From a virus, in IMG/VR virus record IMGVR_UViG_3300035689_000050, positions 1 to 34,451 of that record: a stretch of DNA of 34,451 nucleotides. One strand, given 5' to 3'. Within the stretch, counting starts at the first letter, position 1. The number at the start of each line of letters is the position of its first letter. The translations under genes were made by a program, and so were the position numbers. Of the stretch, positions 22,760-28,657 are shown piece by piece. The notes below the pieces were generated by a model, which was not told where the DNA came from, made no database searches, and worked only from the letters and a program-made list of their open reading frames with translations.

Positions 22760-22770
22760 ACCCCTGTTAT

Positions 22771-22911
22771 ATGAAAGCAAAAAACCCTTCCAACATTCAG
22801 AGAGAAGGAAATTCGTACAGAGTACGAGTTCAATCCAACGGAATCCGAGTAAGTAAAAACTTTACTTCGCTCCGTAAGGCTTTGCAATTTAGAAAGCAAA
22901 TGCAAGGCTAA
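22771..22911 (+). CDS. 46-aa AP2/integrase-arm-like DNA-binding peptide
   Basis: A short gene from ATG 22771 to TAA 22909-22911. The product MKAKNPSNIQREGNSYRVRV continues with QSNGIRVSKNFTSLRKALQFRKQM. The three-strand-plus-helix pattern (GNSYRVRV, NGIRVSKNF, then a helix with ALQFRKQ) is that of the AP2-like / arm-type DNA-binding domain at the N-terminus of tyrosine integrases, here standing alone. The charge is strongly positive. It could bind phage DNA as an accessory or regulatory factor. There is no integrase gene nearby to which it could belong. Confidence 0.6.
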   Translation: MKAKNPSNIQREGNSYRVRVQSNGIRVSKNFTSLRKALQFRKQMQG

Positions 22912-22917
22912 AAGGAA

Positions 22918-22985
22918 AGTCGGTTGGTGTAATTGGTAACACCTTTGCTTTGGCAGAGAATGAGAGTTCGAATCTCTTACCGACT
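22918..22985 (+). tRNA. Shrunken tRNA-like gene, probably tRNA-Gln (UUG)
   Basis: A 68-base cloverleaf: acceptor AGTCGGT/ACCGACT (7 bp), D stem GTGT/ACAC, anticodon stem CTTTG/CAGAG (5 bp, one G-U), T arm GAGAG-TTCGAAT-CTCTT. The anticodon loop CTTTGG has only 6 bases and reads UUG (Gln) at 22950-22952. Base 26 is missing and the variable loop is 3 bases (AAT). The D arm resembles that of Bacteroidota tRNA-Gln. An alternative 7-base loop reading UGG (Pro) needs a mismatched stem. CCA is not encoded. It lies between two + strand genes with no gap problem. Confidence 0.65.
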
Positions 22986-23004
22986 TCGAATCAAATTTAA
23001 AACT

Positions 23005-23214
23005 ATGAAACTAAAAATTTACCGAGAAGTTACCCTTCAGCACAAAATGTACTGCGTTTATGAAGTCAAAGAGGAATTTGAAAGTTACATCAAAGCATTC
23101 CCTTTTGAATTAGAAAACGAGGATGCAGTTTACAAAAAAGCACTTACATTCGCTAAACACATTGAAGAAGAAGGATTACCCGACAAAAAAGAATTAATTT
23201 ACGAAACAATCTAA
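23005..23214 (+). CDS. Small protein of unknown function
   Basis: A 69-aa protein from the ATG at 23005 (MKLKIYREVTLQHKMYCVYE). An upstream extension to 22933 would run through the tRNA-like gene and is rejected. The pattern is strand-strand-helix (YCVYEVKEEF, then AVYKKALTFAKHIEE), acidic overall. No family is recognised. It lies 19 bp after the tRNA-like gene and 5 bp before the SSB-like gene. Confidence 0.65.
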   Translation: MKLKIYREVTLQHKMYCVYEVKEEFESYIKAFPFELENEDAVYKKALTFAKHIEEEGLPDKKELIYETI

Positions 23215-23219
23215 ACACA

Positions 23220-23501
23220 ATGGAAAAACAACCAAAAATCTACTGCGGAAGCGGTAAGAAAAAATCAGACACTTGGCTACAAGCCTCTATTAACTTGGAC
23301 AAAATAAAAGAACATATCCAAGAGTATAAGGGTAGCCGTTTTATCAAAGTAAACATTAACGTAAAGGCAGAGCCAGACCAATACGGCAAAGATGTTTCAA
23401 TTTCAATTGATACGTGGAAGCCAGAGGAATCTGAATTTAAGCAAAAGCCGAACACGAAATTTACCCACGATAACACTCCACCAAACGACCTTCCGTTCTA
23501 A
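23220..23501 (+). CDS. Small ssDNA-binding-like protein with an SSB-type C-terminal tip
   Basis: A 93-aa protein. The body (IYCGSGKKKSDTWLQASINL, RFIKVNINVKAEPDQYGKDV) is beta-rich with basic patches, as in small OB-fold proteins. After a low-complexity linker it ends in NDLPF, which mimics the acidic DDDIPF tip by which bacterial SSB recruits replication and repair proteins. Placement just before NinG and the nuclease supports a role on single-stranded phage DNA. It is much shorter than host SSB. The OB-fold is inference; the tip is directly visible. Its stop overlaps the NinG start by one base. Confidence 0.55.
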   Translation: MEKQPKIYCGSGKKKSDTWLQASINLDKIKEHIQEYKGSRFIKVNINVKAEPDQYGKDVSISIDTWKPEESEFKQKPNTKFTHDNTPPNDLPF

Positions 23502-23875
23502 TGGCTAAACTAATTCCCCTTCCAAAATTACTCAAGAAGGCTCAAGACAAATTCAACGCTCATATCCGAGAGCGAGACAAAGAACTTGGTTGTATAAGTT
23601 GTGGAGCAGAAGTACAACAAGCAGGACATTACTTTTCACAAGGGCAACACTCTGCTTTGCGATTTGCTTTACCACACGATATAGGTTATTTTAACACCAA
23701 CGGACAATGTATTCGCTGCAATATGTATCTATCTGGTAACTTAATTAAATACCGGCAAGGATTGGTTAAAAGGTATGGCGAAGAATTTGTTTTGAGATTG
23801 GAAGCAGAAGCCGAACAACGAACAAAGAAATGGTCAAGGGATGAATTAGAAATCATAATAGAAACCTACAAATGA
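23501..23875 (+). CDS. ninG: NinG-like recombination nuclease
   Basis: A 124-aa protein of the lambda NinG/Rap type, which acts on branched DNA during phage recombination. Zinc-site residues are visible: CISCG (Cys31, Cys34), AGHYF (His43) and CIRCN (Cys70, Cys73), in the order expected for the HNH-like treble-clef core, with NTNGQCIRCN as the family signature. A basic helical N-terminus (KLLKKAQDKFNAHIRERDKE) would contact DNA. It is shorter than lambda NinG but the core is complete. Start and stop overlap its neighbours by 1-4 bp. Confidence 0.85.
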   Translation: MAKLIPLPKLLKKAQDKFNAHIRERDKELGCISCGAEVQQAGHYFSQGQHSALRFALPHDIGYFNTNGQCIRCNMYLSGNLIKYRQGLVKRYGEEFVLRLEAEAEQRTKKWSRDELEIIIETYK

Positions 23876-24225
23876 AATACTCTAACTCCTTTTACTACGA
23901 TTTAGATTTTGGAGAGAAAGCCGAAGATTGGGTAAAACAAGTATTCTCCGATGGCACAAAGGTCGAAGTAAAGTTTGACAGAATGGCTCACTTAACAGGA
24001 AATTTATTTATCGAAGTTTACTCAAGAGGCAAAGCATCGGGAATATCTACCACTCAAGCAAACTATTGGATATTTTTAATTAAAGAAAAATCCTACTCTC
24101 TCATTGTTAATACGGAAAAATTAAAAGAACTTTGTAGCATCGTTTATCAAATAGAAGGCTTCGTTAAAGGTGGCGATAATAATACATCCTATGGAGTTTT
24201 AATACCAATCAAAATAATACTATGA
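23872..24225 (+). CDS. PD-(D/E)XK nuclease-like protein
   Basis: A 117-aa protein. The centre has KVEVKFDRMAHLTGNLFIEV: an E-x-K core (VEVK) followed by a Gly-Asn turn and a strand with another Glu, plus SRGKASGISTTQANYWIF, as in small resolvase-like PD-(D/E)XK nucleases of phages. An N-terminal acidic residue (Asp12 region, DLDFGEKAEDW) could complete the metal site. Job: probably cleavage of branched or damaged DNA alongside NinG, next to the replication genes. It overlaps NinG by 4 bp and the DnaA-like gene by 4 bp. Substrate unknown. Confidence 0.6.
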   Translation: MKYSNSFYYDLDFGEKAEDWVKQVFSDGTKVEVKFDRMAHLTGNLFIEVYSRGKASGISTTQANYWIFLIKEKSYSLIVNTEKLKELCSIVYQIEGFVKGGDNNTSYGVLIPIKIIL

Positions 24226-24677
24226 ACAAACACGAACAAGCAACACAACTAATTGAAATGATTTGTGAGGAATACGGAATCACAATGAAAGATTTGAAGA
24301 AAAAGAAATCTGGCTTTCCTAATAGGTCAGTATCAAGAAAAGGCAAAGATGTTAGCCTAGCTTCAATAAGACAAGCACTTTCTTATTTTATCTTTATGCA
24401 CTTTCCATTAAGAATAAAAGAAGTAGCCTCAATGGTTGGCTATTCTGACCACTCTCCTTTATCTAGCCAACGCAAAACAATTGAATACTACATTAAAACA
24501 AAGGACTTTTATTTTTATCCTTACTATGAAAAAGTAAAAGAATATGCTAAACAAATTAATATCAATACTGATGTTAAAAGGTTAATTTTACACGAAGTAC
24601 CCTTTGTAAGATACGAGAGCGATATTGATTTTTTAAGCAATTTAAAATACTATGAAAATGCCAAAACGATTCGTTGA
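24222..24677 (+). CDS. DnaA domain IV-like DNA-binding protein
   Basis: A 151-aa protein. Residues ~45-90 (VSLASIRQALSYFIFMHFPL, IKEVASMVGYSDHSPLSSQR, KTIEYY) match the helix-turn-helix of DnaA domain IV: a long helix beginning IRQ, then a helix with the (D)HS signature (Asp76-His77-Ser78), followed by a helix that closes the domain. No AAA+ motor is present, so it binds DNA but cannot melt it alone. It may recognise the phage origin and hand it to the replisome-organiser-like protein whose gene overlaps its end by 26 bp. The C-terminal part is a helical extension of unknown role. Confidence 0.62.
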   Translation: MNKHEQATQLIEMICEEYGITMKDLKKKKSGFPNRSVSRKGKDVSLASIRQALSYFIFMHFPLRIKEVASMVGYSDHSPLSSQRKTIEYYIKTKDFYFYPYYEKVKEYAKQININTDVKRLILHEVPFVRYESDIDFLSNLKYYENAKTIR

Positions 24678-25272
24678 TACAGATATCTGGGAGAAAGAAT
24701 GGTTTATGTCTTGCACTCCAACAGAGAAGTGTTTGGTTAAATATGTTAGGGATAAATGCGATTTAGCTGGTATCTGGAAGCCTAACTTTACTCTAGCAAC
24801 TTATGTAATCGGAAGTAAAGTAGATGAAGAAATGCTTTTAAATGTAGATAACGGAAATCAGTTTGAGCGGTTATCAGATGGTAAAATATTATGCATTGAC
24901 TTCGTAAAATTCCAATACGGAACAGAGTTAAATCCATCAAGTCCTATTCATAGAAAAGTTATAGATTTGCTTTCCAAGTACGATGTAGATTATCAAACCA
25001 AAGAAGTACAAGGTAAAGGATTTAATAAGCCAACAGAAGAGCAAGTAAAGGAAGAGATGTTAAATAAGTGGGATGAAAAAACCGCCTCTTATCAAGCCAA
25101 ACGATTTATTGATTACTACGAAAGTGTTGGATGGTTTGTAGGTAAAAACAAAATGAAATCCTGGAGGCACTCTGTAAGCGGATGGATAGCACGAACAAAA
25201 ATAGAGCCTTCAAAGGAATCAATCAAACAAAAACTTTCTATCTTAGGAAACAAAAAACTATCTGAACTATGA
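24652..25272 (+). CDS. Replisome-organiser-like replication protein
   Basis: A 206-aa protein (start ATG 24652, or 24658). The N-terminal part (MPKRFVDTDIWEKEWFMSC, KCLVKYVRDKCDLAGIWKPN, IGSKVDEEMLLNV) is a winged-helix-like start typical of phage replication initiators (lambda O / DnaD-like). A linker (LNPSSPIHRKVIDLLSKY) follows. The C-terminal part ends in FIDYYESVGWFVGKNKMKSW and RHSVSGWIARTK, a helical module common in phage replisome organisers where it contacts the helicase loader or SSB. No helicase or primase domain is present, so host replication enzymes must be recruited. It overlaps both neighbours. Confidence 0.72.
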   Translation: MKMPKRFVDTDIWEKEWFMSCTPTEKCLVKYVRDKCDLAGIWKPNFTLATYVIGSKVDEEMLLNVDNGNQFERLSDGKILCIDFVKFQYGTELNPSSPIHRKVIDLLSKYDVDYQTKEVQGKGFNKPTEEQVKEEMLNKWDEKTASYQAKRFIDYYESVGWFVGKNKMKSWRHSVSGWIARTKIEPSKESIKQKLSILGNKKLSEL

Positions 25273-25811
25273 ACAATCCCGCATTTGAGTATTTAAGACA
25301 ATTCAAAAAAGTATCCGATGAATCGGAAGAACTTGTAATGAAGGTTGTAAAAAAGCGTTACCCAGAAATATCTTTGAACGAACTTGTCAATATCTTTGAA
25401 CAAGGTATTACTGGGGATTTCGGTAAAGTATATTCAGCAGACCCTGAAACACTTTTGGATTGGGTTCGTACTTACACGAATAGAAAAGGCAATCAACGCT
25501 CCTATTACGAAACTCCGATACTTACTCCAGATGTTACAATATATGACCAACGATATCCAGAGAAACAAGAAGATTGGAATAAGGAAGTAAACAAAGGCTA
25601 TACCGCTTATTTAAATGGAGTATCTACAAAAGAAATGCACCCCCATATCTACGATAGATTAATGGTGGATGGCAAAATACAAATGAATGCCTATCTTAAA
25701 TACTATCAAGATAAAGTAGATGAAGCGAAGCAAATGATTCTAAACGATTACTTCCAGGAGCAAAAGAAAAAAGGTTTTAGTTATATTTATTTTATAAAGA
25801 ACGAAAAATGA
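25269..25811 (+). CDS. Replication-cluster protein, function unknown
   Basis: A 180-aa protein overlapping the replisome-organiser stop and the next start by 4 bp each. Highly charged helical composition: FEYLRQFKKVSDESEELVMK, a central ISLNELVNIFEQGITGDFG with DPETLLDWVRTY, and a basic C-terminus (QEQKKKGFSYIYFIKNEK). No Walker or DnaC signature is present, so it is not a visible helicase loader, although its position suits a loader or partner protein. Family not recognised. Confidence 0.65.
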   Translation: MNNPAFEYLRQFKKVSDESEELVMKVVKKRYPEISLNELVNIFEQGITGDFGKVYSADPETLLDWVRTYTNRKGNQRSYYETPILTPDVTIYDQRYPEKQEDWNKEVNKGYTAYLNGVSTKEMHPHIYDRLMVDGKIQMNAYLKYYQDKVDEAKQMILNDYFQEQKKKGFSYIYFIKNEK

Positions 25812-26134
25812 CTTGGAAAGACCTATCAGCTAAAGACCGCCTTGATGTATTCAATGAAATAGTTAATAACTCTTTTGTGGAGTTAAGTTTAACCTATGCT
25901 AGAGAGTACGAAAAGAATCCTCGCAACTTTATTAATTGTTATGTAAAGCACAAAGGAATCAGAATGTGTTGCAATTGGATTGTTTACACCTATAAATACA
26001 TTGGTGCGTTTGATGAATGTTTATTATTAGGAAAGGACTTTACCGAATGGGCAAATAGGCAAAACGTAAAAGATGACCAGAAGAAACCACTTGCTGAACT
26101 TATGTTAGTAATATATTCAATATTAAAGAAATGA
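25808..26134 (+). CDS. Hypothetical protein in the replication cluster
   Basis: A 108-aa helical protein (MTWKDLSAKDRLDVFNEIVN). Three Cys occur in CYVKHKGIRMCC with one more in DECLLL. Overlaps of 4 bp at both ends place it firmly in the same message between the unknown 180-aa protein and the PAPS-reductase-like protein. I see no recognisable domain. Confidence 0.65.
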   Translation: MTWKDLSAKDRLDVFNEIVNNSFVELSLTYAREYEKNPRNFINCYVKHKGIRMCCNWIVYTYKYIGAFDECLLLGKDFTEWANRQNVKDDQKKPLAELMLVIYSILKK

Positions 26135-26898
26135 AAAGATATATTTCTTTTTCTGGCGGTGTTGAATCAACTACAATGTGTTTATTATATGGGAAAGGAG
26201 CATCAGCTATTTGGGTAGATACTGGAGCAGAACATAAAGAAATGTATGAGCGAATTGATTACACAGAGCAAAAACTAAAAGAGTATCATAAAGGAGATTT
26301 TGAATTAATAAGGTTAAAAGCGGAAGCCAAATATAAAGGCGAGTATTATGATAGTTTAGAAGATTATATTATTGCCATTAAGTTTATGCCTTCCCAACAA
26401 AGAAGATTCTGTACCATTGAATTTAAAATTAAGCCAATAGACAATTTTCTAAAAGATGATTGTGAATTGTTAATCGGGTTTAATTATGATGAACAAGGGA
26501 GAACAGGAAATTTGGAACAAAAGACCAATATTAAATATAGATACCCTTTAATTGAAGATGGATTAACCAGAGATGATTGCGAAGATATTTTAAAGGTAAA
26601 TAACTTGCACCCCAAGTTTCCTGTTTATATGTTAAGGGGTGGGTGCAGAATGTGTTTCTTTAAATCAGAAAAAGAGTACAGAGCAATGTATCATTTAAAT
26701 AGAGATGAATTTGAAGAAGTAATGAAATTCGAAGAAACGATACAAGACCAAAGGCAAAAGTTCTATTCAATTATGGGGAATGGGAAAAGCCTTCGCCAAT
26801 TATCCGAAGAATGTAAAAATGAATTATTTGAAACTAAAACTTTATATGATGACTATAAAAAAGAAGGAAAATCTTGTGGAGCATTTTGCCGAAGATAA
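26131..26898 (+). CDS. PAPS-reductase / DndC-like adenine nucleotide alpha hydrolase
   Basis: A 255-aa protein of the N-type ATP pyrophosphatase fold. The P-loop is SGGVEST (residues 8-14); WVDTGAEHKEMYE resembles the family strand-loop. RRFCTIEFKIKPI (Cys94) is the CT..xK motif seen in DndC and PAPS reductase relatives. Further Cys pairs are GGCRMCFFK (172, 175) and SCGAFC (249, 253), which could hold an iron-sulfur cluster or zinc. Possible roles: sulfur transfer, nucleotide salvage, or a base or backbone modification to evade restriction. No DndA/B/D/E genes are seen, so phosphorothioation alone is unlikely. It begins with a 4-bp overlap with the 108-aa gene. Confidence 0.8.
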   Translation: MKRYISFSGGVESTTMCLLYGKGASAIWVDTGAEHKEMYERIDYTEQKLKEYHKGDFELIRLKAEAKYKGEYYDSLEDYIIAIKFMPSQQRRFCTIEFKIKPIDNFLKDDCELLIGFNYDEQGRTGNLEQKTNIKYRYPLIEDGLTRDDCEDILKVNNLHPKFPVYMLRGGCRMCFFKSEKEYRAMYHLNRDEFEEVMKFEETIQDQRQKFYSIMGNGKSLRQLSEECKNELFETKTLYDDYKKEGKSCGAFCRR

Positions 26899-27031
26899 AG
26901 AAAAACAACCTGCAAAAAAGCAAACTAATATTTATTTAAACCCAGAAAGTTTCTATAACTTGTTTATAGGTAGAGAAAATTGGAAAGATATTTATTTCAA
27001 GAAAACTATTGTATCAAGGAAATCATTTTAA
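26849..27031 (+). CDS. Possible small protein overlapping the PAPS-reductase end
   Basis: About 60 aa from one of two adjacent ATGs (26846, 26849), overlapping the upstream gene by about 50 bp. It includes LVEHFAEDKEKQPAKKQTNI and LNPESFYNLFIGRENWKDIY. The part beyond 26898 reads like a real short protein and is followed by an A-rich gap. No motif is recognised; gene status is uncertain. It otherwise explains the 140-bp gap before 27042. Confidence 0.4.
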   Translation: MTIKKKENLVEHFAEDKEKQPAKKQTNIYLNPESFYNLFIGRENWKDIYFKKTIVSRKSF

Positions 27032-27041
27032 AACAAATAAT

Positions 27042-27131
27042 ATGAAAGAAGAATTAATAATTCATCTACTCTTTTCCACGATAGCATTTTGGATTGGATA
27101 TTTTTTAGGAAAACTACATAAAAACAAATGA
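27042..27131 (+). CDS. 29-aa membrane micro-protein
   Basis: From ATG 27042 to TGA 27129-27131: MKEELIIHLLFSTIAF, then WIGYFLGKLHKNK. One membrane helix with a basic C-terminal end. It is preceded by a close variant of the repeated A-rich leader (AAAACAAATAATATG). Unknown function; third tiny membrane protein of the early arm. Confidence 0.5.
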   Translation: MKEELIIHLLFSTIAFWIGYFLGKLHKNK

Positions 27132-27134
27132 CAT

Positions 27135-27228
27135 TACATACCAACCTCAAGTACCCATACAGCGTTGAGATGGGCTAAGTAAGATACAATTCCTCGTAGC
27201 TGGGAGTAGAATGCTTGAAGGGTATGTA
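27135..27228 (+). ncRNA. Structured RNA-like element
   Basis: A 94-base stretch that folds as a branched unit: TACATACC (27135-27142) pairs perfectly with GGTATGTA (27221-27228), then TCAAG (27147-27151) with CTTGA (27214-27218). Two hairpins lie inside: CCCAT/ATGGG (27154-27174) and ATTC-CTC / GAG-TA-GAAT (27189-27212), linked by CTAAGTAAGATACA. It does not match a ribozyme or riboswitch I know. It stands just before the 35-bp repeat and could be a regulatory RNA or 5' leader of the next gene. Confidence 0.4.
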
Positions 27229-27238
27229 TTAAATAATT

Positions 27239-27273
27239 ATTAAAACCTTATGGTGTATAGGTTAACCAAATAA
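27239..27273 (+). repeat. 35-bp leader repeat, copy 1
   Basis: It matches 28244-28278 with one mismatch (T/C). The core is CCTTATGGTGTATAGGT followed by (T/C)AACCAAATAA. Both copies lie immediately before start codons, so a regulatory role is likely. Confidence 0.8.
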
Positions 27274-27278
27274 ATAAT

Positions 27279-27662
27279 ATGACACCTTACAAACTAACAG
27301 AACAAACTAGACAAATTGATGGTATATTATTACATCGTATTGAATTAACAGAAGATTGCGAATGGGGTAAAAAAGGAGATGTAGGAGGATGGATACAAAA
27401 AACAACTAATTTAACAGAAGATGCTTGGGTCAGTGGTGATGCTTGGGAACAATCTCCTTTACAAATACAAGGGTCAAAACATTTTTTTAATGAGTCTAAA
27501 AAAGGGTATTTAAAAATAGGTTGCATAGAAAAATCATTTACAGAATGGCAAGAGCAATTTGAAGAAATAGGAAAAGAACACGGATACACAGACGAGCAAA
27601 TAAAAGAATACGGTTTATATATAAATCTTGCTATACAATTATCTAATATTAAAAACAAATAA
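27279..27662 (+). CDS. Short beta-helix (GDAW-type) phage protein
   Basis: A 127-aa protein of a common phage family that usually carries many copies of a VSGDAW/VYGDAW-type repeat forming a left-handed beta-helix. Here only one or two copies are left: VGGWIQKTTNL and AWVSGDAWEQS. Family flanks are intact: an N-terminal LLHRIELTEDCEWGKKGD and a C-terminal KGYLKIGCIEKSFTEWQEQF, EHGYTDEQIKEYGLYINLAI. It is therefore a repeat-contracted member. Function of the family is not known to me. The start follows the 35-bp repeat and an AAATAATATG leader. Confidence 0.65.
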   Translation: MTPYKLTEQTRQIDGILLHRIELTEDCEWGKKGDVGGWIQKTTNLTEDAWVSGDAWEQSPLQIQGSKHFFNESKKGYLKIGCIEKSFTEWQEQFEEIGKEHGYTDEQIKEYGLYINLAIQLSNIKNK

Positions 27663-27669
27663 TATGACA
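27648..27669 (+). promoter_or_regulatory. 22-bp start-site leader repeat, copy 1
   Basis: ATTAAAAACAAATAATATG plus ACA, exactly repeated at 27989 and 29262, each time placing its ATG at a gene start (here 27664). It probably acts as an A-rich translation-initiation element. Confidence 0.65.
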
Positions 27670-27987
27670 GCATTTAAAACATATAGAAAAACAGCAACAG
27701 TTCAAGCTAAACTATTTGAAGAAGGAGATGAAGATGGATTTATAAGTAGGTATTACAACGATGAAGATGTTGATGAGGATGGTTGCATACACACTTCTGG
27801 TCTTATTGGTGAACACGAAATCAAAGTACCATATGTATCTACACTTGAAAATCAAAGACATATGAGTCACGGTTTTGGTAGAGAATATCTATGTGTTGGA
27901 GTTAAAGGTGAAAGATGGTTGGTAGAAAAAGAAATATTTGAGTCAACTTATGAGATTGTGCAGGGAAGTCCTGACATCTTCCCCTAA
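27664..27987 (+). CDS. Acidic phage protein resembling the PGDYG-type family
   Basis: A 107-aa protein from the leader-associated ATG at 27664. It starts MTAFKTYRKTATVQAKLFEE with a GDEDGFISRYY segment, then IKVPYVSTLENQRHMS, GREYLCVGVKGERWLVEK and EIFESTYEIV. This order (beta start, acidic linker, GERWLVK.DIF) is shared by small phage proteins whose usual motif is PGDYG. I know no biochemical function. An earlier in-frame start at 27628 would overlap the beta-helix gene end and lacks the leader. Confidence 0.6.
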   Translation: MTAFKTYRKTATVQAKLFEEGDEDGFISRYYNDEDVDEDGCIHTSGLIGEHEIKVPYVSTLENQRHMSHGFGREYLCVGVKGERWLVEKEIFESTYEIVQGSPDIFP

Positions 27988-27988
27988 C

Positions 27989-28010
27989 ATTAAAAACAAA
28001 TAATATGACA
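27989..28010 (+). promoter_or_regulatory. 22-bp start-site leader repeat, copy 2
   Basis: Exact second copy of the leader; its ATG at 28005 starts the 78-aa gene. It begins 2 bases after the previous stop. Confidence 0.65.
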
Positions 28011-28241
28011 CCAAAAGAAAAAGCAATAGACTTAATAACAACATTTGCAGAAGCATTACCTCATAAGTCATTTGGAGTGATTATTGAGAGGGATTGGGAA
28101 ACAGCCAAAAAATGTGCTATGATTGCGATAAATGAAAGAATAGAAGAAATGCATTCATTACTTCCACAAATAGGGGATAGCTGGGAGGTAAAAAAAGTTG
28201 AATACTTGAATAAAGTTAGAAATGGAATAGAAAAGTTTTAA
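28005..28241 (+). CDS. Small conserved phage protein
   Basis: A 78-aa helical protein: MTPKEKAIDLITTFAEAL, then ETAKKCAMIAINERIEEMHS and a basic end (EYLNKVRNGIEKF). Tiny proteins of this style (TPKEKA at the start, AKKCAxIAxxE in the middle, then Leu-rich and a VK-rich tail) recur in early regions of Bacteroidota phages. Function unknown. It uses leader copy 2. Confidence 0.65.
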   Translation: MTPKEKAIDLITTFAEALPHKSFGVIIERDWETAKKCAMIAINERIEEMHSLLPQIGDSWEVKKVEYLNKVRNGIEKF

Positions 28242-28243
28242 CC

Positions 28244-28278
28244 ATTAAAACCTTATGGTGTATAGGTCAACCAAATAA
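28244..28278 (+). repeat. 35-bp leader repeat, copy 2
   Basis: Second copy of the element at 27239-27273 (one mismatch), beginning 2 bases after the 78-aa gene stop and ending 5 bases before the ATG at 28284. Confidence 0.8.
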
Positions 28279-28283
28279 TTAGA

Positions 28284-28463
28284 ATGAAAACACAAACAAA
28301 AACAGTAGAAGAGATTACTAATGGGGCAGAATGCCCATTCCCAATTGGTGTAATTCCAAATAATATGGGAATCAATCTTGTCAGTGTAGATAGCATAACT
28401 TGGACTAAACAAGATGATGGTCAATTAGTAAACGTAACAATCAATTTTAAACCAACAAAATAA
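28284..28463 (+). CDS. 59-aa hypothetical protein
   Basis: Short gene behind repeat copy 2: MKTQTKTVEEITNGAECPFP, then IGVIPNNMGINLVS, SITWTKQDDGQLVNVTINF and PTK. A beta-rich, mildly acidic little protein without known motif. The stop at 28461-28463 is followed 5 bases later by the next start. Confidence 0.55.
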   Translation: MKTQTKTVEEITNGAECPFPIGVIPNNMGINLVSVDSITWTKQDDGQLVNVTINFKPTK

Positions 28464-28468
28464 ATAAA

Positions 28469-28612
28469 ATGGAAAAAGAAGTATTAATCACAAAACTTGA
28501 CGAGCAATTAGAGATTATTGCAGGCAGAATTTATGAATTAGAAATGGCTCTCGAAAAGGAAAGAAAAGAGTTTGTAGTAGTTCGTGAATGTCAAGATTAT
28601 TTAAAAGCTTAA
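28469..28612 (+). CDS. 47-aa coiled-coil protein
   Basis: From ATG 28469 to TAA 28610-28612: MEKEVLITKLDEQLEIIAGR, then IYELEMALEKERKEF, ending VVVRECQDYLKA. Leu/Ile heptads suggest a short helical coil. Unknown function. It lies just before a hairpin at 28621. Confidence 0.5.
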   Translation: MEKEVLITKLDEQLEIIAGRIYELEMALEKERKEFVVVRECQDYLKA

Positions 28613-28620
28613 TTCTAAAC

Positions 28621-28643
28621 GGGAAGCTGTGACAGAGCTTCCC
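28621..28643 (+). terminator. Perfect 8-bp hairpin between early genes
   Basis: GGGAAGCT (28621-28628) pairs with AGCTTCCC (28636-28643), with a 7-base loop GTGACAG. No T-run follows (ATTAAACTTAAAC), so it is more likely an RNA-stabilising or processing element than a complete terminator. Confidence 0.45.
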
Positions 28644-28657
28644 ATTAAACTTAAACT

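Noticed and set aside
22933-23004. N-terminal extension of the 69-aa gene
   Set aside because: It would be translated from within the tRNA-like gene; the ATG at 23005 has a better leader.
27146-27174. H-type pseudoknot from CTCAA/TTGAG and CCCAT/ATGGG
   Set aside because: The second crossing loop would be zero bases over a 5-bp stem, which is sterically unlikely; they are better read as alternative hairpins.
27128-27178. 16-codon frame with ATGA overlap after the 29-aa gene
   Set aside because: Too short to support, and it lies within the structured RNA-like element.
27135-27228. Hammerhead, twister, pistol or hatchet ribozyme
   Set aside because: The conserved core sequences of these ribozymes that I remember are not found.
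27287-27673. Minus-strand 128-codon frame opposite the beta-helix gene
   Set aside because: The plus strand has a family match and leader repeat; the minus frame is a Cys/Ser-rich mirror.
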